Part shown: positions 44,901 to 53,599 of the stretch, piece by piece
Numbering within the stretch: position 1 is the first letter of the stretch
Layout: each line of letters opens with the position of its first letter
DNA from: Helicoverpa zea
Taxonomy: Eukaryota > Arthropoda > Insecta > Lepidoptera > Noctuidae
Reading direction: 5' to 3'
Assembly (NCBI RefSeq): GCF_022581195.2
Contig: NC_061482.1
Span: forward strand, 3,720,001 to 3,784,000
Length of the DNA stretch: 64,000 nt
Translations under genes and position numbers: made by a program
The notes under the pieces: model-generated
Told to the model about the DNA's origin: nothing
Database searches by the model: none
Seen by the model: only the letters and a program-made list of their open reading frames with translations

Positions 44901-47025
44901 TGGGAAAAAGGCTCGGAGGATGATGATGATGAAATTTTCTAGTGATATAATATATGATTTATTGGTGATCTCTTTAAATTAGTTTGCTTAAATACTATTA
45001 GGACAAACCTATTATAATACATACAAAACCATTTATTTGGTACTTGACCCCATATCTCCATGATTTTCGGTAATTTATTGTGGACTTGATTTTATATTGT
45101 TTGGTGACTACATTTTGGTGACAAATCTACTATTTTGAGGGCAAACCCTATTATTTAAGAAACACAAAATGAATTAAATTGGTGACAGCTTAAATCATAC
45201 CCCTTTTTAATAACCTAATAATTATGTTTGAACATTTATTGAATTACTTACTTAAAGTGAGAATAACCGATCAATCGTACAGTGTAATAGGCCAAGCGTT
45301 TATGAAATCCAGATTGTTCGACTGAGTACGCTAGGATCAGACTGCCACCAAACATCATTACAGAATCCTAAAAGAAATAACACAGATACAGATATTTTAT
45401 TACAATTGACCAATAATGTCGGCTGTGAATAAAAGCGCCTAGACATTAGTCCATTTTAAATGCGAGTCTGAGTGAAAATCTATATTTGGTATACTAATTT
45501 GTGAAATAAATTGTAAAGTATAAATTCAGAGTTAGTGACGTTTTCTAGGGAGAAATATTTGGATCTATTGAAGTGAATTTGATTTTTAACCAGTATAAAA
45601 GCACATTATTTGTGAAATTAAATACATTACTCCAAATTGGAAAATTACTCTTTGTGGCGTAATGTATCGGGGGTCGTGACAGTTCTTGTAAGTATGACAG
45701 AAAGTTATTCAAAAACTAAACAGAAAATTAAATTGCACTGTGCTGAGCCGCGGCGGGCAGATAGTTCACTACAAAAAGTTTTCCGTTTGAATCCAAAAAA
45801 AGAAAGAAAGTGTGACGTGAAGTTTTTAACCAAGTATTGTCTAAGGTTGTTTTTCATAAGTTTTTTTACAGACTTCCCAAAAAGGAGGAGGTTCTCAATT
45901 CGGATGTTTGTATTTTTTTTCTCACATTCATGTAGGCAGTGCAACAGGTCCGAGTGTCCGATACATCAACCAATGGGAATATCACGACGGGTATAAATGA
46001 TGTCACCGCTAGAGGGATGCACTCCGATACCCAAAACACAGCCATTATAATCAGTGTGAAAGCGGTCCACTGGTATCTCTGCAAAAATCCAAATAGTTTC
46101 GACAATAAATACAAGGAAAATCTGAAAATTAAGCATATAGAACATTTTTTATTTACCGTGCTTGGGAAAGGAGCCAGCAAACCTATCAAAATAATTGGTG
46201 TAATTATAACTACTACACCACGCCAATGTCCGATCATAAAATATTTGAGCTTATCTCCGATCGTGAGTACCGGGTCACCAGGGTCTTTTCTGAAAATTAA
46301 TTCAGATTCAAATATTACTACTACTTATCAACGTTTGAGACTCGCGCATGAAGTCGCTTTTTCTGTCCCCGTGTCTCTTTGTTCGCTTAATTAAATCTTC
46401 AAAATAACGCAACCGATTTTTATGCGTTTTTTTTTTAAATAGATAAGTGATTAAAGAAAGGTTTAATGTACAATAATATCATTAAATAGTGGGGAAATAC
46501 TGTTACCCCCTGCGAAGGCGGAGCGGGTCGCTAGTTTAAGAATAATCTGAAGATTAACACTGAACCCTGCGCGGGGCTCAAATTGCTGGGCGGTTAAAAA
46601 TCATGAACCATTAGTGAGACTTAAGTAGCGACTGTCTATATGACTTATTCCACCCAGTCAAGGGCAACCCGATACCAATTGCTTAGACTGGCGACTGACT
46701 TAGTGAGAGACTTACGAATAATTTGTAAAATCATCAAATATGCACAGCTGAATGCCTTAAAAAGGACCACCTTTGCATAATCCCGGAAATGGATTTGATA
46801 ATAATTTCCCATAAAAGTCTTATGAAATAACTGGTGGCCCGTGGCACGTGCTTCGCTACGTATAAAGTCCACCATTTTGTTACAAAAATGTAGAAGAAGA
46901 TAAATGAAGAAAACCGCTCGACTGATTTTGTGCAAAATTCACATAAAACATCTACAAAATTTTATATTGGGTGAGATCGTATATATAACTAACGAATAAA
47001 TATTATTTACTCACTTCGGTGCCAT
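29977..47025 (-). CDS. Indy: INDY-like SLC13 sodium-coupled carboxylate/citrate transporter, 15 exons, complete
   Basis: Coding exons (5' to 3'): 47,015-47,025; 46,157-46,289; 45,926-46,078; 45,252-45,367; 41,709-41,823; 41,344-41,446; 37,050-37,110; 36,646-36,771; 36,352-36,466; 35,514-35,629; 32,231-32,322; 31,797-31,889; 31,486-31,679; 31,018-31,155; 29,977-30,123. All introns are GT-AG; lengths sum to 1,713 nt (570 codons plus stop), matching the ~570 residues usual for INDY. The start AACAATGG is a good Kozak context. Motifs: GHWRGVVVIITP, FWVSECIPLAVTSFIPVV, SMWITNTAATTMMVPI (T155-N156-T157 at the first SNT site), GIGTLVGTGTNL, GGGFALSTAARTSGL, TNFASNVAVCNV (S461-N462-V463 at the second site), MIPVGTPGNLIV. 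It should import Krebs-cycle intermediates with sodium across the plasma membrane of fat body, gut or similar tissue. There is no lesion; the introns are loaded with transposons. Confidence 0.93.
30240..30580 (-). pseudogene. R4/Dong-type LINE C-terminal fragment in the last Indy intron
   Basis: Minus-strand reading gives DTKNYRKYVIRDST, KCHSKPETIQHITGACSTLT (CCHC region) and YTHRHNQLVNIIHQKLADKY, continuing frameshifted to YYKYSPKSV. It is the zinc finger and start of the endonuclease domain, as in 3,728-3,960. It is heavily decayed and truncated. Confidence 0.65.
30680..30990 (+). pseudogene. RTE/jockey-like LINE C-terminal relic in the last Indy intron
   Basis: Plus-strand frames show RMWRRMCGMT, WYGHVMRRDDT and RKDGCIA-like pieces that match the C-terminal region (RMCG, GHVMRR, RW-D) of insect LINE ORFs. 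Stops are frequent. Confidence 0.45.
31228..31450 (+). mobile_element. tRNA-derived SINE in Indy intron
   Basis: The head CGACCTCGATGGCGCAATGG carries A-box-like sequence, and GGTTCGATTCC is a B box. The body includes GTAGCTATGTGTAGTTTATC and CATGGGGCTAACCGACC, ending in an A-rich tail. It differs in family from the SINE at 6,940. The target duplication is not clear. Confidence 0.7.
32490..33458 (+). mobile_element. pogo-like internally deleted element in Indy intron
   Basis: The ends are GGGGGAAGTCCC and its reverse (GGGGACTTCCCCC), flanked by TA on both sides (32,488-32,489 and 33,459-33,460). It keeps a short ORF with an HTH_psq start fused to a PHD-like finger (32,994-33,203). TAGCGCCGGAC-type repeats occur near both ends. 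TA target, psq helix and PHD tail fit pogo/Tigger relatives. Confidence 0.65.
32994..33203 (+). pseudogene. Fused pogo transposase ends: psq helix and PHD-like finger
   Basis: ATG at 32,994 gives KKKKGSWEPQSLQAAIDKL, a pipsqueak-type DNA-binding start. Then, in a shifted frame, CVVCLEDWIQCSSCRRW, HEAC and YICGRCW form a PHD-like zinc-binding tail. The DDE core is absent, so the two ends were joined by internal deletion. Confidence 0.55.
33602..35147 (-). mobile_element. 5'-truncated RTE-clade LINE in Indy intron, with 12-bp target duplication
   Basis: The target duplication TTGTAAATGCAT is at 33,590-33,601 and 35,148-35,159. On the minus strand the RT reads KNGKAPGEDGITTELLKAGG, NYRPISLLSHVYKLFSRV, LAFVDYEKAFDSVEIW, RGVRQGDVISPKLF and LRFADDIVIMAE, then after frameshifts MTYGAETWTL and WAGHISRR to the end AYVQQWTAIG*. 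The 3' end is a CATCAT (TGATGATG) run. The endonuclease domain is missing through 5' truncation. It is fairly young. Confidence 0.85.
35885..36040 (+). pseudogene. Insect transposon helix-turn-helix relic (DUF4817-like) in Indy intron
   Basis: The frame reads NYTNVELVEMARLYAIG then LCGAMFREKFPDRKPQSPSV. It resembles the N-terminal HTH (tnvElxdMxxiYG ... YrerFPnR) found in several insect elements. A stop interrupts it. Confidence 0.4.
37459..37850 (+). pseudogene. LINE endonuclease-domain fragment in Indy intron
   Basis: The ORF from ATG 37,459 gives LISYNCRSLKRSLQEV, IIALQETWLFP and RPYRGVALLWDRN, the start of an APE-type endonuclease of a jockey/CR1-like LINE. After about 110 residues the sequence jumps to an unrelated tail (~37,797-37,890), so it is internally deleted. 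Confidence 0.6.
38864..39793 (+). pseudogene. MULE transposase core with one nonsense codon
   Basis: A single frame of 309 codons is broken only by TAG at 39,500-39,502. It shows VPKDYKDFLLADYS, FLCDGTFKSCTEPFTQLYSI (first Asp), FSIDFEKAAMKAI (second Asp) and GCHTHFKKAIW (C-x2-H), then past the stop RHRTKNAVEGWHHKLNSAMS (RTxNxxEGWH box, catalytic Glu region) and a basic C-terminus. The N-terminal FLYWCH finger is absent. Apart from that and the stop it is well preserved, hence young. Confidence 0.8.
40008..40530. mobile_element. AACCGACTTC lepidopteran repeat inside the MULE
   Basis: It starts AACCGACTTCAAAAAAAAGG and ends TTTTTGGAAGTCGGTT, so the termini are inverted (AACCGACTTC). The interior GGAGGAGGTTCTCAATTCG and GGTCGAGGGAACTCGACAAC is common across moth genomes. 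A fragment is at 45,875-45,905. It is non-coding. Confidence 0.6.
41824..45251 (-). other. Large Indy intron 4: repeats and a GC-rich block
   Basis: This is the intron between exons 4 and 5. It holds a GC-rich segment (43,100-43,310, CCGGCCCTGCCGGCCAGC) followed by a degenerate GCATGC-rich tandem array (43,310-43,405). A CAGTCTAACC-type repeat ending GATGATGATGATG is at ~44,730-44,932. AT-rich stretches repeat TTGGTGACA-type phrases (42,370, 44,270, 45,110-45,180). The frame 44,351-44,536 is unrecognised. No other gene was found. Confidence 0.6.
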
Positions 47026-47760
47026 TGTTAATGCCTCTCATCAATTATGCTCAAACTTAATATTGCAAAATAGTATTTTAAAATTTCACAAGAAAATAAA
47101 CTAGATTTTCACAGTTCCGTTTGACTTTTATTGCGATTTCGTTTTTTGATGGCTTGTAATAAGCTTGTCTTCTAAATTTTAAATTCAAAATTTGACAGAA
47201 TTTCCAGTCAGTATTCTTGAAAAATATTTTTATAAATTTACTGTCACAAACGTTTTGGTAATCTAGCGAACATAATTTGGAAAACTTGTATAACCCCAAT
47301 TTCACAAGTTTGTTGCTTACGTAAACATTACCTACGTAAGCAACCTCCGTAAGTAAGAAGTTCTAAAAAAGTACTATACCTAAGCGACTTACGAGGGTAT
47401 TTTAAATATGCAAAGTATGGTGGGCACTGGGCAAGTTGGCCGTTATATCCAAAAATGACCATTTACACAGGAAATGAAAAATTAAAGAAGTAGAGAAAGG
47501 CGCGCGGGTGGCGAAAACCTTTTCGTCTCTCATGCGCTTCACAGGGCAACAGCGAGCTCCATGTGTAAAAAAAGAATTTGGCGAAAGACCACGTCGGTGA
47601 CTATTATTTTTGCCCAGTTAATTCAGCTAAATGACGTAAAGCCAAAAATTAATCTCATCGAATACCCCTGATCTTGCTTCGTCTTCAGTTTCAAAATTTC
47701 AAAACCCAGAAGCCAGTATCTGAACCTCCAACTTAATTATCTCCATCAAGCTTATCTCAA
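47026..47760. other. Region upstream of Indy
   Basis: This holds the presumed 5' UTR and promoter of the minus-strand transporter. No TATA box or core promoter is convincing. A 12-bp hairpin GTTGCTTACGTA/TACGTAAGCAAC occurs at ~47,312-47,342. Nothing else was recognised. Confidence 0.4.
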
Positions 47761-48750
47761 AGGTCAAATAAAAAAGTTGAAGATGAAGAATTTGTACTGT
47801 CACCAAAACCTCATTTTATTACCTCAGAAGATTTTAATGTGCGAAACTAGTAACTGCCCAAAATATCCCCGCTTTCTCCAAACGATTGCAAGCCGCAATG
47901 GCATCCTGAAACATAACAGATCTGATTCCAGCGACAGCTTGAAACAGCATCACAGCACTAGCAAGTGTCTTTCATGCGGCAGTCTCGGGCAAGCCTGAGT
48001 TGCGTGAGGAGATTTTCAACCGCATGTTAGAATTGCGCAAACTTGGGGCGGAGGGCGCCATCCTCTCTCAAATCAAACTTGTGTGGGAGTACTCCTCCTT
48101 AAAGGCAGTCCAATACATGGATCTATTCATAAAATCCAACTGCCGTGCCCTTGAAATCTCATCCGTACTTGACCAGGCTGTAGCTCTCCATGAGAAGTGG
48201 GAGACAGCAAAACAAGATGATCCCCAACTTGCATACAGTCAGGTAAAAGACCCCAACAGTCATCCTGGGCTGAACCAAGCACATTATCCCGACCTATATT
48301 ACGCTGCTATCAGTTACGCGAAAGCAAACAAGCTTGTTGGTGAAAATTTCCAAATGTCAAGCTCCCACCACTCATCCCACACAATAATGATAGACAAGTA
48401 TATCAAGATAATGGCGTCTGCAGAACTAGGACAGTTATCTGAAGAAGCAAAGGTCAAGCTGACCCTGTTAGGATACCCACTATGTTAAGGGAAATGGAAA
48501 ATAGACACTTATCTTTTTTTAAAGGGAATTTTACCGTCTCTGAAAAAATGTGATGAGCACAAAACCATTATTTGTATCCAAACTTTGACAGAGTTACTTC
48601 AACCTACACATCAAGGCTGCACACAGGCTCTCAAACTCAAGATTTTTCCAACCAAACACCACTGACACGTCCGTATACAGGGAAAGATCCAATTAATTCA
48701 GCAAGTGACAATTATTCTTTGTCGACGGAAGAAGAGTTTGATTTCACATA
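47760..48750 (+). pseudogene. Unidentified protein-coding relic
   Basis: The longest frame, 48,000-48,488, encodes REEIFNRMLELRKLGAEGAI, LKAVQYMDLFIKSNCRALE, SVLDQAVALHEKWE and TIMIDKYIKIMASAELGQLS; helical and well conserved in appearance. Upstream frames (DEEFVLSPKPHFITSEDFN) and a downstream tail (SLSTEEEFDFT*, ~48,744) look like the same protein in other frames. I do not recognise it. Confidence 0.35.
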
Positions 48751-48754
48751 ATAG

Positions 48755-48980
48755 TCATCTTCCGAGCTTTTTCCCTATTATGTTGGGGTTACCAGTCTAA
48801 CCGAATGCCAAATGCCAGTGCTTTACCAAGAGAGACTGTCTATCTGACCTCCTCCCTCAACCCAGTACCCCTTGGTTAGACTGGTTGTCAGACTTACTGG
48901 CTTTTGACTACCCGTAACGACTGCCAAGGATGTTAAATGACAGCCGGGACCTACAGTTTAACGTGCCACATCGTACCTAC
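48755..48980. repeat. CAGTCTAACC-type dispersed repeat
   Basis: The unit contains TGTTGGGGTTACCAGTCTAA, GACCTCCTCCCTCAACCCAG and CCCGTAACGACTGCCAAGGA. Related copies are at 44,730-44,932, ~46,655-46,720, 52,195-52,330 and 59,750-59,880. It is a common moth repeat, some copies ending in ATG/GAT trinucleotide runs like RTE tails. Confidence 0.6.
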
Positions 48981-49011
48981 CACATCAAAGTACTTTGTAT
49001 TTTGCTATAAC

Positions 49012-49052
49012 ATAATACTCCCCACCAGTTTATAACTGGTGGGGAGTATTAT
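49012..49052. repeat. 19-bp perfect hairpin
   Basis: Arms 49,012-49,030 and 49,034-49,052 (ATAATACTCCCCACCAGTT) are separated by TAT. Confidence 0.8.
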
Positions 49053-49199
49053 TCCAGTCAACCTCTAAGTGTGAATGTGAGTAAGTATAATTAATTATTC
49101 TCTATTTGTTGATTGCAGCATTGGACGAAACACGGTAGGAAGGGAAGTTCTTAAAGAAGGGTATTACACCACGTAAGCTATATAAAGAGGTATAGAAAA

Positions 49200-49312
49200 A
49201 CACTTGTCGGGACTAAGCATTCGAAGAGCAGCCAAAGACAACCTTCCCTACCCAACACTGCGAAGATACGTCACAAAGTACAGGAACGATCCACCATGTA
49301 GACCAGAGCGCC
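49200..49312 (+). pseudogene. pogo-type HTH_psq exon fragment
   Basis: The frame reads IEKHLSGLSIRRAAKDNL then PYPTLRRYVTKYRNDPP, a pipsqueak-like helix-turn-helix as found at the N-terminus of pogo/Tigger transposases. No DDE domain follows. Confidence 0.5.
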
Positions 49313-49872
49313 GTTATGATTCAAGTAAAACTTTTATTGACCAACAAGAAGACGGCGTAAAGGAATATTGATTGTTACAATTTTAGACTTAAAAATATTA
49401 AGACTGATTTTGATAAAAATATAGGTGATTTTATTATGCTATGAGCTTTTTAATTAATATAAATAAGCAAGTTCAAAATATGTTTTCTTTTTTCTCGCAT
49501 AGAATTTTGTAATTATTGTTAAAATTTATTTTTTAAGGCTGATTTATCGGTTCTTATATAGGTAACCCGAAACTTAATAATAGGCATGATGACAGTAATA
49601 AAAATCATTAAAATAATATATTTATTAAATTAAACTTGAAGCTTGGAATATAAAACGCGCATTCCTTTATTAATAATGTGATTAATATGTATTTTTATAA
49701 AATAAAATTACGAAATAAGGCAATCCGCCATGATATCTTGAACACCAATCAGAGCTCGTGACGTCATCTCTCAAAACAACTCGCGCGAAAGCGCGCGAAC
49801 GTCACATTTCGTTATTGTGAACTTCCACTGCGATCTTTGTTTTTAATTAATTAATTGTTTATAACACGAGTT

Positions 49873-50000
49873 ATGGAGCCCGGATTTATCAAGGCAAACA
49901 GCGCTAATTTGCCTAGAATTGATATCATAATGCTGGGAAAGTTTTTGGCATCAAATAAAGATTTTTGTTCAGCTGAATTTAGAAATGTTAAAACTTCCAT
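49873..50000 (+). CDS. First exon of YqaJ/SWIM-type transposon protein
   Basis: It begins MEPGFIKANSANLPRIDIIM and ends FRNVKTS before GTAAGT at 50,001; it is the same exon as 41-168 minus. The remaining exons are deleted, so the copy is non-functional. Confidence 0.5.
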
Positions 50001-50109
50001 GTAAGTATACTAGTTTAATTAAAAAACAATGAGAGATGAAACCTAACTTCGAAATAGTTATTTACATTATAAACTATGCTAGAATCTAGAGAACTATGTA
50101 ATAACTTAC

Positions 50110-50301
50110 ATCAAAGTGATCTTCACAAAAATAAAGGTGTACCCTGGGCAATATTGCTTTTGAATCTCGCCTTGCAAGTTTAAGCCACTTGTTTCGTATT
50201 TTTTTATTGTGAGGAACGTACACAAATAACTTATCAGGAGTTGTTTTGGATGTGTTCTTACACTGGGGGACCCCACAACACCTATGCCCTTTCGAATTCA
50301 T
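50110..50301 (-). CDS. THAP-domain first exon of the second ISL2EU gene
   Basis: A 64-codon exon from ATG 50,301 shows HRCCGVPQCKNTS (C-x4-C), LFVYVPHNKKIRNKWLKLAR and YFCEDHFD (C-x2-H), the complete C2CH zinc set of a THAP DNA-binding domain. It ends at a GTAAGT donor (50,109). It would form the DNA-binding N-terminus of the element's transposase; the DDE exons are absent here. Confidence 0.7.
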
Positions 50302-50559
50302 ATTTAATAACACAAAAAACTTAATTATTGCACGAGCGTTGTTTACTTGCGTCTTGTAATTTCAGTCGTGACGTCACAAGTAACGACATTACACTGACAA
50401 GCGTTTTCGCGCCGGATTCAAAGTGGACAGAGAAAAATGCAATTATTTGATAAAAAAACTTCGCATTTTCTTAAAATTAATAATTTTTCATATAAAATAG
50501 ACGTATACCTACATCATACAAAGGAATTTAAAAAATTGTCATCATGCCTATTACGGAAA

Positions 50560-51205
50560 ATTATTTAATACCACCTTCACCACCGGTTCTTCGTTGGGTA
50601 GTTGCAATAAAAATTAAAACTGGTTTAAATATCTTTATTCAGGAGTAGGAGTACCATCGCTGTGAGTGCAAAGTCGACCATAACACTGAAATCATTGTAA
50701 TATATTAAAAAGGTACTGCTATTAGAATAATGTGATTTGGGCTTTTAAACTGCACTTTACTTCACATTTGTTTATAACAAAACTACAATAGGATATAATA
50801 TCTGTTAGACATTACAGCATCTATGCTATGATTCGTTTCTTCGCTTATTGTTCATGTTATCGCTATTGAGTGCTGTTGGGGGTGCTAAGCTTTAACCACT
50901 GGTTTAACATTTTTACATAAAATAACAAGATTAAATGAATAATGTGTGAAGTTGATATTAAGCTTAATACTAGTCTTACCGCAGAATGACAACCAGCGCC
51001 CGCACACTTAAAAATCAAAATAACTTAATTGTAAAAAATCTTGCACCAGTAAGCAATGTATATGTATTTGTTATTTATTCCTTTATTTTTCATTTTTACT
51101 TGTTTTATTTTTTCTGTTTTGTTATCTTAGGTGCGTAATTGCAATCAATGGTATTATTAATTTTTGTTTATATAGAAACCAGAGGTTTGTTCATCAGAAT
51201 TATTA
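50560..51205. other. AT-rich spacer
   Basis: No gene or clear repeat was recognised between the ISL2EU derivative and the MITE fragment. Confidence 0.5.
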
Positions 51206-51600
51206 TTCAAGCTGTTGATTTGCATCAGTGCAATATTCAAGGACGTAATTATGCTAATGATTCTTAATCCAAATCAACAAAAAAATTGCTACGTTTTTTT
51301 TTTCGGATATCCGTATTTAAACTCGGCGCGTGTGTGCGGCCTTAAAACCGTGCTGCGCCGGAAATAATCCCTTAAAACTGACAGCTGTCAACTAGTCAAA
51401 ACATTCGATACTCCTATACTTTATCTCTGCTTTACACATGATGTTGTAAATTATGAAAACAAAAAATGACTTCTGTGGCTAAACCACTGGATGGATTAGG
51501 TATTTTTTTTTTACTTTTACATACAATATCATAAAGTATCTGTGATAGGATTTAATGTGCTTAGGTACGACACACCCGATATAATGTTCCTTAAAATATT
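51206..51600. repeat. Truncated TA MITE (copy 3) followed by Helitron-like repeat
   Basis: Positions ~51,206-51,360 match the left part of the TACAAGCTGTTGATTTGCAT MITE and stop at GTGCTGCGCC. From 51,371 the sequence matches the repeat interrupted by the MULE at 38.4-41.2 kb and supplies its uninterrupted form. Confidence 0.6.
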
Positions 51601-52959
51601 ATATTTCTTTGGGTGACCTAGACTATAAACGCAGTCGCGACAACCGTCTGTGGCGGGAGGGAATAGTTGAATGAGTTATCAATTTCAAAAAGTGAGAGAA
51701 TTGGATGCGAATGCGACGCAATAACAACAAACATTCTATTTGCTTTGAAATGGCCTATTGGATATTGGTCGGTATGGCGCGGCCCAGAGTTCACAATTCG
51801 ATTCGAATCACGTCGCATTCGCGTTCGCGTTGATTCGCCCATCCAGGACGTACTTTGGACACTCACGTGTGCTTGACAAGCTTTGGCGTGACACTGAAAT
51901 TATTGAGTGCCGGTTAATCTGTTGTCCAACAATGTTTTCGAGCTGTAGGTAGTAAATTACAGTTTTAAAATTACAGCCTGTTCTCTACTTGTACGAGTAG
52001 TTACCTCAGTCCGACAATCAGTTCCCTCACACTATAAAAGAGAAAACATTGTAAATCGCAAAAAGCTTTCATTTACAGCATTGTTGTTCATAAATTAAAT
52101 AAAGATTATTAAGTTCCAAACTGATATGAAATACCTTATTTTATGCACACGGAAATAAAGTCGTCATATGAGCTCCATTCTATGTGTTCTCTTCGCCTTT
52201 TCTCAACTTTATTGGGGTAGGCTTCCAGTCTAACCAGGTGCAGCTGAGTACCAGCGTTTTAAAAAGAGCGACTGCCTGCTTGTCCTCCTCAAAACCCAGT
52301 TACCCAGGCAACCCGATACTCCTCTACTCACTCCGAAATGAACACCGTAGATGAGTTAATCGTTGGTATGGCAATACTTTTACACAAGAAGTGTCTTATT
52401 TAAAATAACATTTTCTGTTAAAAACTTTTGCCTGGTAGAAAATCTTTTTCCGATTGAGTTTAAAGCCGCATTACAAGAACCAGCCAAAGATGGTAATCAG
52501 TAGAATAGAGGAATTGCAATCAAGTGAACCTTGTGGTGAAGTTTTGGTGGCCAGCTGGTCCAGTGCGGTTTTGAAATCATTTAGGAACGTGTTGTTTATT
52601 ATGTATATATGTACTTATAGTTACCAGTGATATACACCCCTCACCAGTACACTGAAAAAAAAAATACAAGATTTTATGTGTACCGACCGCCGGGGACGGT
52701 TCGTTTGCGCCATCTACGAAAAAAAACACAGAAAGGAACAAATTAAAAACTTTGAGATAGCTCTACTTAGTAGTTAATCGATGTCCCTTTCAGTGTTTTG
52801 TGAAGTCAGTGTAAAGGAGATGTTTCAAATCTGGCCCACTATATGTACAGTACCTCGATAAATCAAGAAAAATCTAAGGATTTGAGGAAAATATAGATAA
52901 ATTGTCAAAATGCACAGTTTTCTTGTAATAATTTTATATTTCTAGTTTTCAGTATTTGT
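51601..52959. other. Spacer with a small inverted repeat and a CAGTCTAACC repeat
   Basis: GGATGCGAATGCGACG (51,703) pairs imperfectly with CGTCGCATTCGCGTTCG (51,811). Positions 52,195-52,330 are a CAGTCTAACC-type repeat. No coding region was recognised. Confidence 0.4.
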
Positions 52960-53125
52960 TGTTACAGCGGCAACAATAATACATCATCTGTTAAAATGTC
53001 AGCTCTCTAACTATCACGGTTCATGAGATACAGCCTGGTGACAGGCGGACGGACGGACGGACAGAGGAGCGAAAATATTAGGGTCCCGTTTTACCTTTTG
53101 GGTACGGCCTTTTGGGCCGTTTAGG
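52960..53125 (+). repeat. 3' half of the CCGGCCAAGTGCGAGTCGG repeat
   Basis: It contains CTAACTATCACGGTTCATGA, a GGACGGACGGAC run and GGGTCCCGTTTTACC. Confidence 0.5.
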
Positions 53126-53343
53126 TAAAATCTCGACTTACTCTACGATAAAAGGTTGGACAACTTACTTGAGGACAATAAGTAGATTTTACGAAAATAC
53201 TCGCTTTATAGAACAATACAGCCGTCGCGCGTCGTTTAACCGGTCGACTACGTAAATGATTGTCGATCAATTGGGCTTAATTTGGGATAAATACAGATTT
53301 AGCTTTACTATTAACCTGTGATAGGCTTGTATTAAAGCGGCAG

Positions 53344-53595
53344 CTATTTTGAAGAAAAAGCATATAGTCTGTAGTCTCGTTTAAAACGTCCGTTCACCAC
53401 TTCAACTACCCATCGGCAAATAATTATTAGACGGGATTTGTTTGCCTGGTCTACAGTGAGTTGTGTTTTATTTGGATATTTGCTTTCTGGCATATGCACT
53501 GAGAAACCATGTTGTTGCAAAGGTTCAACAGAGTCTCTGAAACCGCGATCCAAAATAAAAACGTCACCATTTCTATAGAACAATGACGCCTTCAC
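53344..53595 (-). pseudogene. DDE_Tnp_4 transposase fragment, inverted neighbour
   Basis: The minus strand encodes GDVFILDRGFRDSVEPLQQH (second catalytic Asp), then RLIIICRWVVEVVNGRFKR (catalytic Glu region). The plus-strand pseudogene starting at 53,600 carries the homologous segment (DVFILDRGFRDSVENLQALG) 0.65 kb away, so two related copies lie head to head. Confidence 0.65.
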
Positions 53596-53599
53596 AGAT

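Larger units (their letters stand above)
49580..50551. mobile_element. ISL2EU-like 972-bp derivative with convergent YqaJ-type and THAP exons
   Basis: Perfect 15-bp TIRs ATAGGCATGATGACA lie at both ends, flanked by TA (49,578-49,579 and 50,552-50,553). The left side carries a CRE-like TGACGTCA and the first exon of the YqaJ-type gene (49,873-50,000, plus). The right side carries a THAP exon (50,110-50,301, minus). Both exons end in good GTAAGT donors pointing at each other, with the middle of the element deleted. It shows that the parent element has two convergent genes. Confidence 0.7.

Noticed and set aside
45866..46237. A single continuous 123-residue minus-strand ORF
   Set aside because: It reads through an intron; splitting it at AG/GT into Indy exons 2 and 3 restores transporter homology and phase.
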